A stretch of DNA of 23,756 bases, taken from DATIRA01 sp964553405. Its GTDB lineage: Bacteria; Pseudomonadota; Gammaproteobacteria; Steroidobacterales; Steroidobacteraceae. Positions within the stretch are counted from its first letter, which is position 1. Every line of letters begins with the position of its first letter. This document shows, piece after piece, positions 1 to 6,366 of this stretch. Location of the stretch: assembly GCA_964553405.1 (NCBI GenBank), contig CAZKLS010000036.1, positions 1-23,756 of the forward strand, given 5' to 3'. The position numbers were made by a program, and so were the translations under genes. The notes beneath the pieces were generated by a model that saw only the letters and a list, made by a program, of their open reading frames with translations, did not search any database and had not been told where the DNA came from.

Positions 1-1
1 C

Positions 2-154
2 GGCTGGATCTGGAGCCCGGACCTCGCCGCGTTTCGCCGCAGCCCCGAGTTCAAGACCGTGGCGAAGGACCTCGGGCTGGTGTACTACTGGCGCAAGCAC
101 GGCTTCCCGCCGTACTGCGAAGCGCGCGGCGAGGACGATTTTGCCTGTAAATGA
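2..154 (+). CDS. C-terminal end of a probable TPR-containing protein (partial)
   Basis: The window opens inside a rightward reading frame whose last 50 codons are visible before a TGA at 152-154. The tail reads through PEFKTVAKDLGLVYYWRKHG and ends in a short Asp/Glu-rich stretch followed by Phe-Ala-Cys-Lys. From memory, this pattern (Pro-x-Phe, a Leu-Gly-Leu step, a Tyr-Trp-Arg motif, then Pro-x-Tyr-Cys) is common at the C-terminus of gammaproteobacterial TPR proteins, often fused to a winged-helix or adenylate-cyclase-like N-terminal part. The N-terminal domains lie outside the window, so the real function cannot be read. The stop overlaps the ATG of the next gene (ATGA), suggesting translational coupling if that ATG is used. 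Confidence 0.5.
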   Translation, partial: GWIWSPDLAAFRRSPEFKTVAKDLGLVYYWRKHGFPPYCEARGEDDFACK

Positions 155-648
155 CGCGGGGTGATTCCAGTCATGCCCCGGGAGGCCGTTCCGAGGTCGC
201 GCGGCAATCCGTGAGTGCCGATCCTCGACAGAGCGAATCTGACCGCACGGGCCTGGGCAGGCAGCATGGATCGCCGATCGTTCGCGCGCTATTCCTCGCG
301 GCCGGCATGGCGTCGCTGGGCCTGGGTATCGCGGGGATCTTCCTGCCGGTGCTGCCGACCACGCCGCTGGTGCTGCTCGCGGCGGCCTGCTTCGCGCGCA
401 GCTACCGCCCTTTCCACGAGTGGCTGCTGGCCCACCGGCTGTTCGGTCCGATGATCCACGAATGGCAGGCTCACCGCAGCCTGCCCTACCGGACCAAGCT
501 CACGGCCATCGCGACGATGGCCGTGACACTGGGTGTCTCGGTCGTGTTCTTCATCGAGCCCGTCTGGCTCAAGGCGGCCCTGGCTGCGCTGGGGCTGGTT
601 CTAGCCGTGTGGCTGTACCGCATTCCCTCGCGGGACCGCACGGACTGA
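151..648 (+). CDS. DUF454 (YbaN-like) inner-membrane protein
   Basis: The 165-residue product matches the DUF454/YbaN family. A hydrophobic segment at about residues 43-63 runs into the family signature GIFLPVLPTTPLVLLAAACF, followed by an amphipathic middle with the FHEWLLAHRLFGP pattern. Two further hydrophobic segments lie at about 113-130 and 135-155. It is probably a small inner-membrane protein with three to four helices; the family's molecular role is not established. E. coli YbaN is about 125 aa, so the first 40 residues here, which are polar and rich in Arg/Ser, are extra. The ATG at 151 overlaps the previous stop but has no clear ribosome-binding site. An in-frame GTG at 211 is an equally plausible start. 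The family call is firm and the start is not. Confidence 0.8.
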   Translation: MTRGDSSHAPGGRSEVARQSVSADPRQSESDRTGLGRQHGSPIVRALFLAAGMASLGLGIAGIFLPVLPTTPLVLLAAACFARSYRPFHEWLLAHRLFGPMIHEWQAHRSLPYRTKLTAIATMAVTLGVSVVFFIEPVWLKAALAALGLVLAVWLYRIPSRDRTD

Positions 649-1015
649 GCTGCGAGCTAGCGGTTTGGGCAGCGCAGCGCAGCCGCTTCGGCCGGCGCCT
701 ACGGCCCGAGCGGGGAATTCGATGCCTCGCCCGGGGTGCCGATCAGGCTACTTTGCCAGCGCATCCATGATCGCGCCGCGGTCCCGGTACCGGACAGTGG
801 TCCAGGCCATTCCGACATTGCCGCTGTCCGTCGCGGACCGCGCGAATTGGCGGTTTCGTCATTAGCGCGAGCGGCCAAATGCAACCGGCGCTGAACTCCG
901 GGCCGACCCCGGCAATTACCTTCGCAAGCCGGGCAGTCAATATCCAGGCGCACCACGACCAGCCGTGCCGGCAGCGTCTTTCACAACACCATTGTTGCGT
1001 CAGTACGTGCCGGAC
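649..1015. other. 367-bp non-coding interval between convergent genes
   Basis: This interval lies between the DUF454 stop and the stop of the leftward GNAT gene. The open frames crossing it have no recognisable domain and no good start signal, and the sequence is less G/C-biased by codon position than the flanking genes. It contains the palindrome CCGGTACCGG at 784-793 and the inverted repeat described separately. No tRNA-like cloverleaf or rho-independent terminator with a T run was seen. It could be a decayed gene or a dispersed non-coding repeat; no function is assigned. Confidence 0.5.
791..830. repeat. Inverted repeat CGGACAG ... CTGTCCG
   Basis: Perfect 7-bp arms CGGACAG (791-797) and CTGTCCG (824-830) are separated by 26 bp, and weak pairing continues inward (TGG against CCG with a wobble). 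It lies in a non-coding interval between convergent genes. It could fold as a long imperfect hairpin acting as a transcription barrier, or mark a dispersed repeat unit. A 7-bp match of this kind can also arise by chance in GC-rich DNA. Confidence 0.35.
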
Positions 1016-1486
1016 CTACAAGTCCAGGTGCAGGAACTGGTTGAAGTCGCTGCGACGGTAGTCGCTGAATGCCTCGCCATCGACGAAGCCCCGCCGGCGA
1101 TAGAGGCTCAGCGCCGGCTCGAAGGCATCACCGCTGCCCGTCTCGAGGCTGAGCCTGGTCATCCCCCGGCCGCGCGCCGCCTCGATGATCCGCTCGAGCA
1201 GCAGCGCAGCCACGCCGCGGCGGAGGAAATCCGGGTGCGTGCGCATGGACTTGATCTCTCCGGTGCCGTTGCCGAGTTCCTTCAGTGCGCCGATACCGGC
1301 AATGGCGTCGTCTTGCCACGCGCTCCACACGGTTACGTCCCCCTTCTCGAGTCCGCTCAGATCGAGTGCAAATACGCTGCCCGGCGGAGAGTTCGCGTGC
1401 ATGCCTGTGAGGTGAAGACGCAGCAGCGCCCTGGTCCGGGGATCGCTCAGGTCGTCCACCCGGATCTCGAACGACTCGCGCGACAT
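1016..1486 (-). CDS. GNAT-family N-acetyltransferase
   Basis: A 156-residue protein of the GNAT acetyltransferase fold, which moves an acetyl group from acetyl-CoA to an amine. The acetyl-CoA binding motif A is clear at about residues 78-97: a beta strand ending in the IKSMRTHPDFLRRGVAALLL pattern, where Arg-Arg-Gly-Val-Ala is the pyrophosphate-binding turn. Motif B appears near 128-134 as LYRRRGF. The frame stays open 102 bp upstream of the chosen ATG, but that extension is Cys/Arg-rich and not GNAT-like. The ATG at 1486 follows GGAGG with a 4-nt gap, so it was preferred. It lies 22 bp after the stop of the upstream membrane-protein gene on the same strand, so the two are probably co-transcribed. 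The substrate is unknown. Confidence 0.85.
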   Translation of the reverse strand: MSRESFEIRVDDLSDPRTRALLRLHLTGMHANSPPGSVFALDLSGLEKGDVTVWSAWQDDAIAGIGALKELGNGTGEIKSMRTHPDFLRRGVAALLLERIIEAARGRGMTRLSLETGSGDAFEPALSLYRRRGFVDGEAFSDYRRSDFNQFLHLDL

Positions 1487-1508
1487 CTGGCCTCCGAATT
1501 CCATTCGA

Positions 1509-1898
1509 TCAGCTCGCTGCGCAGTAATGGTGAAAGACCAGCGGCGCGAGCGCGATCCACAGCAGGAGCAGCGGCCACACTCGGCCACGCGCCAGGTTGT
1601 AGTCCTGCAGCACTTCGCGCAACGGCCGCCGCGCCAGCACCAGACCCATGAAGAACTCGAACGCGACGGTCAACACGAGCCAGAGCACCCCGACCAGTAC
1701 CGCCTCGCGTGCCGAGCCGGGTGGCCAGGCATGGATCACGAGCCAGATATACGCACCCAGTAACACTGCGGCGCTCAAGGTCGAGAGCTGATGCGCACGC
1801 AGCTCAGGGATCCGCTTGCCGTACGTCGCCTGGCGCAGCGTGCCATTGGCCACCGCGAGAGCCAGCATCGGGAACCAGGCCAGAAAGTAACGCAGCAT
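1509..1898 (-). CDS. Four-helix membrane protein of unknown function
   Basis: A 129-residue protein with hydrophobic segments at about residues 4-18, 41-58, 66-89 and 108-124, consistent with a four-TM inner-membrane protein. Conserved-looking polar parts are a basic loop (GTLRQATYGKRIPELRAHQL) after helix one and a RPLREVLQDYNLARGRVWP stretch between helices three and four, where charged residues sit at the membrane edge. I do not recognise a named family. It is the promoter-proximal gene of a leftward pair with the GNAT acetyltransferase. The ATG at 1898 begins right at the first helix. Divergent from the VOC gene, it shares a 214-bp intergenic region with it, which may hold promoters for both directions. 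Confidence 0.7.
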   Translation of the reverse strand: MLRYFLAWFPMLALAVANGTLRQATYGKRIPELRAHQLSTLSAAVLLGAYIWLVIHAWPPGSAREAVLVGVLWLVLTVAFEFFMGLVLARRPLREVLQDYNLARGRVWPLLLLWIALAPLVFHHYCAAS

Positions 1899-2112
1899 CC
1901 GCGTATCCGTATACCACCGATGCCTCGGTCGGGGGGGCGTACAAACTGAAGTTCCGTCCGACGGCGATCGGTGGCGGCATGAGCGATACCTGCGAGCTAT
2001 TGGAAATCGAGTTGAAATAGCGCCGGCTCGACCGGCGACGGCTGGGAGTCGCGTTCACGGGCCGGAACGGCCTAGACTTCCCTTTTTGCCCGAGCAGTAT
2101 GGGAGACACGCC

Positions 2113-2613
2113 ATGATCCGTGGCCTGCACCACAACGCCTATCGCTGCCGCGATTCGCAGCAGACGCGGCGTTTCTACGAGGACTTCCTCGGGTTGCCGC
2201 TTGCCGGCACGCTGGAGATCAGCGAGACGAAAAGCGGGCGGAGCACGGAAACCCTGCACACGTTCTACAGGCTCGGCGACGGGTCTTACCTGGCTTTCTT
2301 CGAGGCGCCCGACATGCCGTTCGACTTCAAGCCGCAGCACGACTTCGACCTGCACATCGCGCTGGAGGTCGATATGCAGACCCTGCACGAAATGTTTGCC
2401 AAGGGCCCGGCAGCCGGCATCGAAACCCGCGGCATATCCGACCACGGATTCATTCACTCGATCTACTTTCGCGATCCGAACGGCTATGTGATCGAGTTGA
2501 CCGCCAGGACGCCCGAGCATGACGAGGCCATGGATCCCGCGCGCAACGGGGCACGCGACAAGCTCGATCGCTGGACCGCCGCACGGCGGGCGCCCGCGGC
2601 GGATCCGGTCTGA
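2113..2613 (+). CDS. VOC-superfamily metalloprotein (glyoxalase/dioxygenase-like)
   Basis: A 166-residue protein of the vicinal oxygen chelate superfamily. The two beta-alpha-beta-beta-beta modules are visible: the first starts GLHHNAYRCRD (His6/His7 as metal ligand candidate), and the second carries DLHIAL (His81) and ends FRDPNGYVIELTA with Glu128, the usual C-terminal metal ligand. VOC members include glyoxalase I, extradiol dioxygenases, fosfomycin-resistance proteins and epimerases; the sequence alone does not say which. The ATG at 2113 follows GGGAGA with a good gap, and an upstream in-frame ATG at 2086 lacks this. The stop lies 21 bp before a flavin reductase and further upstream of an intradiol dioxygenase, so a role in handling an aromatic intermediate is a reasonable inference. 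Confidence 0.8.
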   Translation: MIRGLHHNAYRCRDSQQTRRFYEDFLGLPLAGTLEISETKSGRSTETLHTFYRLGDGSYLAFFEAPDMPFDFKPQHDFDLHIALEVDMQTLHEMFAKGPAAGIETRGISDHGFIHSIYFRDPNGYVIELTARTPEHDEAMDPARNGARDKLDRWTAARRAPAADPV

Positions 2614-2634
2614 GCCGAAGCGGGGAGCGGCAGC

Positions 2635-3255
2635 GTGTCCGACGACGTCCATTTCTACGAGCCGCGGCACGGTCACCGGCTTGCGCACGATCCGTTCAAT
2701 TCGATCGTCGGCCCGAGGCCGATCGGCTGGATTTCGACCCAGGACCGACTCGGTCGCCGGAATCTGGCTCCTTACAGTTTCTTCAACGCCTTCAACTATC
2801 GACCACCGATCATTGGATTTTCCAGCATCGGCTACAAGGACACGGTCCGTAACATCGAACAGACGGGGGAATTCGCCTGGAACCTCGCGACGCGGGCCCT
2901 GGCCGAGGCCATGAACGCGAGTTCCGCGATGGTCTCCGCCGACGTGGACGAATTCGTGCTTGCCGGCCTGACGCCCCTGCCGTGCCGACTGATCGGCGCG
3001 CCGCGCGTTGCGGAGAGCCCGGTGTCGTTCGAGTGCCGGGTGACACAGGTCGTCCAGCTGCAGGCGCAGGATGGAGCCAAGGTCGAGTCGTGGCTGACAC
3101 TGGGGGAGGTCGTCGCGGTCCACATCGCGAAGGCTCTGCTCAAAGACGGCGTCTACGACACGGCGAGTGCACAGCCGGTGCTGCGCGGCGGCGGGCCGGC
3201 GGACTACTTCGTGATCGGCCCCGGTCAGCGATTCCGGATGTCCCGTCCCGGCTAG
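2635..3255 (+). CDS. Flavin reductase-like (FMN-binding split barrel) protein
   Basis: A 206-residue protein of the flavin reductase-like domain family. The FMN-binding signature is near the N-terminus: PRPIGWIST at 27-35 and NLAPYSFFNA at 43-52, followed by an F/N-rich strand (GEFAWNLAT) typical of these split-barrel proteins. Such enzymes usually supply reduced flavin to a separate monooxygenase, or bind FMN themselves. The start is GTG at 2635, with GGGGAG 7 nt upstream. It lies 21 bp after the VOC gene and 94 bp before the intradiol dioxygenase gene, in the same direction. No flavin-dependent hydroxylase partner is encoded in this window. Family assignment is strong; the partner and substrate are inference. 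Confidence 0.87.
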   Translation: MSDDVHFYEPRHGHRLAHDPFNSIVGPRPIGWISTQDRLGRRNLAPYSFFNAFNYRPPIIGFSSIGYKDTVRNIEQTGEFAWNLATRALAEAMNASSAMVSADVDEFVLAGLTPLPCRLIGAPRVAESPVSFECRVTQVVQLQAQDGAKVESWLTLGEVVAVHIAKALLKDGVYDTASAQPVLRGGGPADYFVIGPGQRFRMSRPG

Positions 3256-3349
3256 CTGGGTGCCATTGCCGCAATTGCGCGCGGGCGAAGGGTGCGCGCA
3301 GGGCAGCACGTGCAGGTCAACAGATGATTCAGACGACCCGGAGGAACCG

Positions 3350-4243
3350 ATGCAGGATCTGAACAAGACCACGATCACGGATGCTGTCCGCGAACAGATG
3401 GCGCTGACCGGCGATTCCCGGCTGCGCCAGATCATGGATGCCGCCGTCCGCCACCTGCACGACTTCGCCCGCGAGACCAACCTGACCCCGGAGGAATGGC
3501 TGGCCGGCATCGCCTTCCTGACGCAGGTCGGCCAGGCCTGTACGCCGGTGCGGCAGGAGTTCATCCTGCTGTCCGATGTTCTCGGCGTATCCGCGCTGGT
3601 GAACGCGCTGCACGACGAGGCGGCCGCGGAACTCGGCACGCAGAGCAGCCTGCTCGGACCCTTCTTCCGCGAAGCCGCACCCGAGCTTCCACCCGGCGGC
3701 AGCATCATTGCGAACCCCGGTGCGCCGCTGGTGACGATGTACGGCAGGGTCACGGATACTGCCGGTCGCGGCATTCCGGACGCGACTGTGGAGGTCTGGC
3801 AGGCGGACGAGCGCGGGCTCTACGATCTGCAGAAGGACGGCGGCGCGAAGATGGACATGCGCGGCCGGGTGCGCTGCGACGACCAGGGAAACTATCATTT
3901 CCGAACCGTCCGGCCACCCGGCTACTCCGTGCCGCTGGATGGCCCGGTCGGCAAGCTGATCATGGCGCAGGCACGGCACGGCCACCGGCCCTCGCACATT
4001 CATTTCCTGATCGCCGCGCCGGGCTACCGCGAGCTGGTCACCGCGCTGTACTTCGGTGATGACGAGTACGTGGACTCCGACACCGTGTTCGGCGTCTCCG
4101 CCTCGCTGGTCGTACGCGCGCGGGACGACGATCCGGACACGCCCATCCCAGGCCCTGCGGTTCGCTATGATTTCCGCCTCGGCCGCGCATCGGGCGCGGG
4201 CAGCGGACGCGTCGGCGCCGATCCGGCCGCGGTCGCCGGTTGA
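3350..4243 (+). CDS. Intradiol ring-cleavage dioxygenase, hydroxyquinol 1,2-dioxygenase-like
   Basis: A 297-residue non-haem Fe(III) dioxygenase that would cleave a catechol-type ring between its two hydroxyls. The four iron ligands of the family are visible: Tyr158 (in RGLYDL), Tyr192 (PPGYSVPLDGPVG), His216 and His218 (RPSHIHF); their spacing matches known catechol and hydroxyquinol dioxygenases. An N-terminal helical dimerisation segment (residues about 20-110) and the beta-sandwich (125-275) are both present. The segment after the histidines (APGYRELVTALYFGDDEYVDSDTVFGVSASLVV, read in parts) is closer to hydroxyquinol 1,2-dioxygenases than to CatA; this is a judgement by eye. The ATG at 3350 has GGAGGAA just upstream. 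The product would be a maleylacetate-type or muconate-type acid. Downstream pathway enzymes are not in the window. Confidence 0.88.
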   Translation: MQDLNKTTITDAVREQMALTGDSRLRQIMDAAVRHLHDFARETNLTPEEWLAGIAFLTQVGQACTPVRQEFILLSDVLGVSALVNALHDEAAAELGTQSSLLGPFFREAAPELPPGGSIIANPGAPLVTMYGRVTDTAGRGIPDATVEVWQADERGLYDLQKDGGAKMDMRGRVRCDDQGNYHFRTVRPPGYSVPLDGPVGKLIMAQARHGHRPSHIHFLIAAPGYRELVTALYFGDDEYVDSDTVFGVSASLVVRARDDDPDTPIPGPAVRYDFRLGRASGAGSGRVGADPAAVAG

Positions 4244-4322
4244 CGAAACGGTCCCTTTCGTCGGCATCGAAATGCCGCCGCCAGCGGACACGAACCGTTG
4301 AGCCTGCACGGCCCTGCCGTGC
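4242..4322. terminator. Three consecutive hairpins between convergent genes, candidate bidirectional terminator
   Basis: The 95-bp gap between the dioxygenase stop and the stop of the leftward exported-protein gene holds three perfect stem-loops: GACGAAA/TTTCGTC (4242-4262, 7-nt loop), CGGCAT-CGAA-ATGCCG (4262-4277, tetraloop) and GCACGGC-CCT-GCCGTGC (4306-4322, 3-nt loop). None is followed by a clean T run, so classic intrinsic termination is uncertain. The position between two converging transcripts supports a termination or mRNA 3'-end stabilising role. Confidence 0.4.
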
Positions 4323-4338
4323 GGCGGGGGTCGCAGCC

Positions 4339-4686
4339 TCAGAAACGGACGCGAATGAGCGTGCTCGTCGGTCTCGGATCGCGAAACTCGGGCGGCGTGC
4401 GGTACAGATCGGTCTCGAGCCGGTTCTGCATCTCTTCGTAGGCGGAGTCGTAGCCCCAGGTGATGCGGCCGGTCTCGATGGTCGGGGTGTCGCGCCAGCC
4501 GTCATCGGCCGGCGCCTCCCGCCAGGGCTCGGCGGTCACGATGACTTCCTCGAGCTGGTAGTCCTCGTAGTTGATCGACAGGTCGAGCGGCTTGACCGGG
4601 TCCGCCTGCGGACTCGCCCAGACGGCGAGCAGGCAGGCGCCGAGCCACCAGGCCCGGGACAGCCGCGCTGGGATGGTCCTGCTCAT
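4339..4686 (-). CDS. Small exported protein with TonB-box-like segment, unknown function
   Basis: A 115-residue protein. The start (ATG 4686) gives a signal peptide: MSRTIPARLSR, then a hydrophobic core AWWLGACLLAVWA and a probable signal peptidase I site near SPQA-DP (residues 25-29). A lipobox reading of LGAC is possible, but the hydrophobic stretch before that Cys would be too short. The mature part contains YQLEEVIVTAEPW (residues 43-55), strikingly like the LEEVIVTA segment at the mature N-terminus of TonB-dependent receptors, although no plug or barrel follows. The rest is acidic and polar, ending TSTLIRVRF. It begins 8 bp after the stop of the solute-binding protein gene, so the two are likely co-translated. 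No named family recognised. Confidence 0.62.
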   Translation of the reverse strand: MSRTIPARLSRAWWLGACLLAVWASPQADPVKPLDLSINYEDYQLEEVIVTAEPWREAPADDGWRDTPTIETGRITWGYDSAYEEMQNRLETDLYRTPPEFRDPRPTSTLIRVRF

Positions 4687-4694
4687 CGCCGTGG

Positions 4695-5480
4695 CTACCT
4701 GGGTGTCGCCTTGCTCCAGTCGAGGCTGTCGAACCAGTACTTGTGCCGGGTGGGCAACCACTTGTCCGCCTCCCGCGCCGCGATCCAGGCGTTGAGGAAA
4801 TTGAGCCACTGCTGCTCGCCGCGTCGTACCCCGAAGCCCGACACGGACCCGAGCAGCGGCTTCTTCATCGGCTGGTCGATCTTGTCCGGGTGCTGCAGCG
4901 CCAGGAAGCGCGTCTCGACGATGCTGGCGACGTAGGCATGAGCCTCGCCGCTCAGTACGGCCTGCTCGGCCTGTTCGCTGGTCTTGAATGCGACCACCTT
5001 GGCCTTGCTGAACAGCTGCCGGGCGACGTCGGCGGAAATCGTCTCCTCGACCGTTGAGATGACGATGCCCGGCGCATTCAGCTCCTCGAGCTTCTTGAAG
5101 TTGCGCGTCTTGGCCGTGTTCGTCGCCAGCGAGACGCCCGACTCGGAATAAGGCTGCGAGAAATTCACCTTCAGGGCGCGGGCAGGCGTGATCGCCATGC
5201 CGGCCGCGATCATGTCGATCTCACCCTTCTCGAGCGCCGGGATGATCTGCTCCCACTCGTAGAGCTTGAGTTCCGGCTTGACGCCGATGTCCTCGGCGAT
5301 CTTCCGCGCGACGTCCACCTCGAAGCCGTAGAGCTCGCCGGATTCCGCCTTCATCGTCCAGGGCACGAACAGCGCCACGCCGACACGGACCGCGCCACGT
5401 TCGCGGATCGCGTCCAGCGCGTCGGCCCGCAGTCCACCGGAGAAGAGCAGAAGCAGCAGCAGGAAATATCGCAGCATCAC
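4695..5480 (-). CDS. Periplasmic solute-binding protein, family 3 (orphan, no permease nearby)
   Basis: A 261-residue protein with a signal peptide (MMLRYFLLLLLLFSGGLRADA) and a full type-II periplasmic binding domain of the amino-acid-binding (SBP_bac_3) family. The lobe-1 markers are ELYGFEVDVARKIAEDIG and GMAITPARALKVNFSQPY; Arg101 in the latter aligns with the Arg that binds the ligand carboxylate in HisJ/GlnH-type proteins. In lobe 2, where those proteins have G-x-x-D-A-x-x-x-D, this one reads GEAHAYVAS, so the Asp that grips the alpha-amino group is replaced by Ser186. The ligand may therefore be a carboxylate rather than a standard amino acid. No ABC permease or ATPase gene is adjacent. 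GAGGAG precedes the tandem in-frame GTG-ATG-ATG start. Confidence 0.85.
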   Translation of the reverse strand: MMLRYFLLLLLLFSGGLRADALDAIRERGAVRVGVALFVPWTMKAESGELYGFEVDVARKIAEDIGVKPELKLYEWEQIIPALEKGEIDMIAAGMAITPARALKVNFSQPYSESGVSLATNTAKTRNFKKLEELNAPGIVISTVEETISADVARQLFSKAKVVAFKTSEQAEQAVLSGEAHAYVASIVETRFLALQHPDKIDQPMKKPLLGSVSGFGVRRGEQQWLNFLNAWIAAREADKWLPTRHKYWFDSLDWSKATPR

Positions 5481-5609
5481 GGCAGGCGCTCCTCGTGCGG
5501 GACGAATCTGGCGGGGCGCGAAGCGCCCGGACGTGGCCCTTGGCCCTGCGGCTAGTGTAGCCAGCGACCGCTGCGCCGGCTAGGCGCTATGGCGGCCTGC
5601 GCGCCCGGT

Positions 5610-5615
5610 GATACG
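5610..5615 (+). promoter_or_regulatory. Candidate -10 box (GATACG) before the half-size EamA gene
   Basis: GATACG matches TATAAT at several positions and lies about 37 bp before the ATG at 5652, a normal distance for a short leader. No good -35 hexamer is visible at 16-18 bp. Weak, offered only as the best promoter-like site in the 171-bp divergent gap. Confidence 0.25.
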
Positions 5616-5651
5616 CTCGCGACGCCCCTTTGGCCCTGTCGGAGACGCTGC

Positions 5652-6074
5652 ATGGCCCTGCCCTGGTTGAGCCTCGCGATCGTGTGTACGGTGGCTTATC
5701 ACCTCGTGCTCAAGCTGACGCCAACCGGCGCAAATCCGCTGCTGTCGCTGCTGGTCACGTACCTGCTGGTGAGCACGGCATTCGCGGCGATCCTCTGGCT
5801 CGCGCCCGGCGGCTTCGAGTGGCGCAGCGAGCTGCGCCAGCTCAACTGGACCGCGCTTGCGCTGGCCGTCGCGATCGTCGGCCTCGACCTCGGCTTCGTG
5901 ATGCTCTACCGCAGCGGATTCGAGGTGAGCCTCGGCGCGCTGGTCACGCAGTCGGCAGCCGCGCTGCTGCTGCTCGCGATCGGCGTGGTCGCGTTCCGGG
6001 AGCAGCTGTCAGCGGCCAACCTGGCGGGGCTGGTCCTCTGCCTGGCCGGACTCTGGCTGATCAACAAGCGCTAG
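5652..6074 (+). CDS. Half-size EamA/DMT-type transporter
   Basis: A 140-residue, very hydrophobic protein with about four to five membrane helices (roughly residues 3-18, 29-50, 66-86, 94-113 and 118-136). It matches one EamA repeat of the drug/metabolite transporter superfamily: the last part, FREQLSAANLAGLVLCLAGLWLINKR, has the usual helix-loop-helix ending of an EamA domain. Typical EamA proteins carry two repeats and are about 290 aa, so this one would have to work as a dimer, as EmrE does. The ATG at 5652 has GGAG 7 nt upstream; an in-frame ATG at 5589 would add an un-hydrophobic extension and is less likely. Its 3' end overlaps the convergent 81-aa gene by 66 bp. Substrate unknown. Confidence 0.78.
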   Translation: MALPWLSLAIVCTVAYHLVLKLTPTGANPLLSLLVTYLLVSTAFAAILWLAPGGFEWRSELRQLNWTALALAVAIVGLDLGFVMLYRSGFEVSLGALVTQSAAALLLLAIGVVAFREQLSAANLAGLVLCLAGLWLINKR

Positions 6075-6254
6075 AGATTCTGCCGCCTGCTCGGCCCTTG
6101 CGCGCCGGACGGTCATCGCCGTCAGCGCCCCGACCACGGCCAGCATCAGGCCCATCAGCACGGCCAGGTGTGGGCCGAACTTCCAGGCCTCGTACAGGCC
6201 CCAGGCCACGCCCACCGGCGTCGTCACCATCAGTATCGGTCGCGCGATCCGCAA
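6009..6254 (-). CDS. Small two-helix membrane protein (TTG start), unknown function
   Basis: An 81-residue frame beginning at a TTG (6254) preceded by AGGAG with a 6-nt gap, a convincing ribosome-binding site that decides the start. Two hydrophobic stretches (about residues 6-22 and 28-48: VTTPVGVAWGLYEAWKFGPH, then LAVLMGLMLAVVGALTAMTV) flank a short loop, and an Arg-rich and acidic tail follows. I do not recognise a named family. The last 66 bp overlap the convergent EamA gene antisense, so the tail after about residue 60 may be unconstrained. It reads in the same direction as the truncated gene on the other side of the assembly gap and could be the downstream member of that operon. Confidence 0.55.
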   Translation of the reverse strand: MRIARPILMVTTPVGVAWGLYEAWKFGPHLAVLMGLMLAVVGALTAMTVRRARAEQAAESLALVDQPESGQAEDQPRQVGR

Positions 6255-6266
6255 GCGCGGCTCCTA

Positions 6267-6366
6267 NNNNNNNNNNNNNNNNNNNNNNNNNNNNNNNNNN
6301 NNNNNNNNNNNNNNNNNNNNNNNNNNNNNNNNNNNNNNNNNNNNNNNNNNNNNNNNNNNNNNNNNN
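6267..6366. other. Assembly gap of 100 N
   Basis: Exactly 100 unknown bases, the conventional placeholder for a scaffold join of unknown size. Real sequence of any length may be missing here. At least one leftward gene (start at 6407) is cut by it, and any operon relation across it cannot be verified. Confidence 0.97.

Noticed and set aside
1709..2020. A 103-aa plus-strand frame ending with an open MSDTCELLEIELK tail in the divergent intergenic region
   Set aside because: Its N-terminal two-thirds is antisense to the membrane-protein gene and carries no domain; the tail alone is too short to support a gene and has no ribosome-binding site.
1804..3774. A 656-codon open frame on the minus strand opposite the VOC, flavin reductase and dioxygenase genes
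   Set aside because: Long antisense frames are common opposite GC-rich genes because the third-position bias removes stops. It has no recognisable domain, is Arg/Pro/Ala/His-rich in shadow style, and the plus-strand genes show clear family motifs and ribosome-binding sites.
4242..4277. Short hairpin series considered as a CRISPR-like or repeat array
   Set aside because: The three stems have different sequences and irregular spacing, so they are not repeats; they fit better as ends of converging transcripts.
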